A stretch of DNA of 5,011 nucleotides from an uncultured Collinsella sp. (GTDB taxonomy: Bacteria > Actinomycetota > Coriobacteriia > Coriobacteriales > Coriobacteriaceae). Numbering within the stretch: position 1 is the first letter of the stretch; each line of letters opens with the position of its first letter. The stretch is taken from assembly GCA_900555745.1 (NCBI GenBank), contig USMH01000093.1, positions 1-5,011 of the forward strand. The letters run 5' to 3'. Shown here piece after piece: positions 5,001 through 5,011 of the stretch. A program made the position numbers and the translations under genes. The notes beneath the pieces were generated by a model. The model did not search any database. It was not told the origin of the DNA and was given only the letters and a program-made list of their open reading frames with translations.

Positions 5001-5011
5001 GGGGTTAGCTG

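Overview
The window reads as chromosomal DNA from a high-GC, gut-type Actinomycetota, most consistent with Coriobacteriia such as Collinsella. That assignment is an inference from GC-rich codon use, the selenium-handling gene set, an AbiEi/endonuclease-like accessory gene and palindromic intergenic repeats. No rRNA or marker gene is present to settle it.

Layout. (1) Positions 1-1875 hold three tightly packed plus-strand genes: the 3' part of a YedF-type selenium/sulfur protein (5' end outside the window), a small DUF3343 (Se/S carrier-like) protein, and a class V PLP enzyme of the cysteine desulfurase family. The gaps are 19 bases and then a 4-base ATGA overlap, so they look like one operon. 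The set is typical of loci that mobilise selenium, usually next to selD, and probably hands Se(0) or S(0) from cysteine/selenocysteine to a downstream user. A strong intrinsic terminator follows at 1899-1928. (2) Positions 1952-3310 encode a BrnQ-type branched-chain amino acid:cation symporter. (3) Positions 3322-3606 form a compact stable-RNA unit: a near-consensus promoter, tRNA-Pro(UGG), tRNA-Gly(UCC), both with encoded CCA, and a terminator. (4) Positions 3630-5000 are an accessory-looking segment. Two copies of a long palindromic repeat, in opposite orientation, bracket one gene with a lower-GC, less biased codon style. Its product has an AbiEi-like N-terminal part and a DUF559/Vsr-like nuclease-type C-terminal part.

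Most of the window is ordinary metabolism. The best candidate for something less described is the right-hand third: a solo AbiEi/nuclease-like gene framed by inverted copies of a 67-nt hairpin element. The hairpin's arms and length are conserved while its loop has diverged. Whether this is a mobile cassette, a REP/MITE-like repeat family that happens to flank the gene, or an RNA element cannot be decided from one window.
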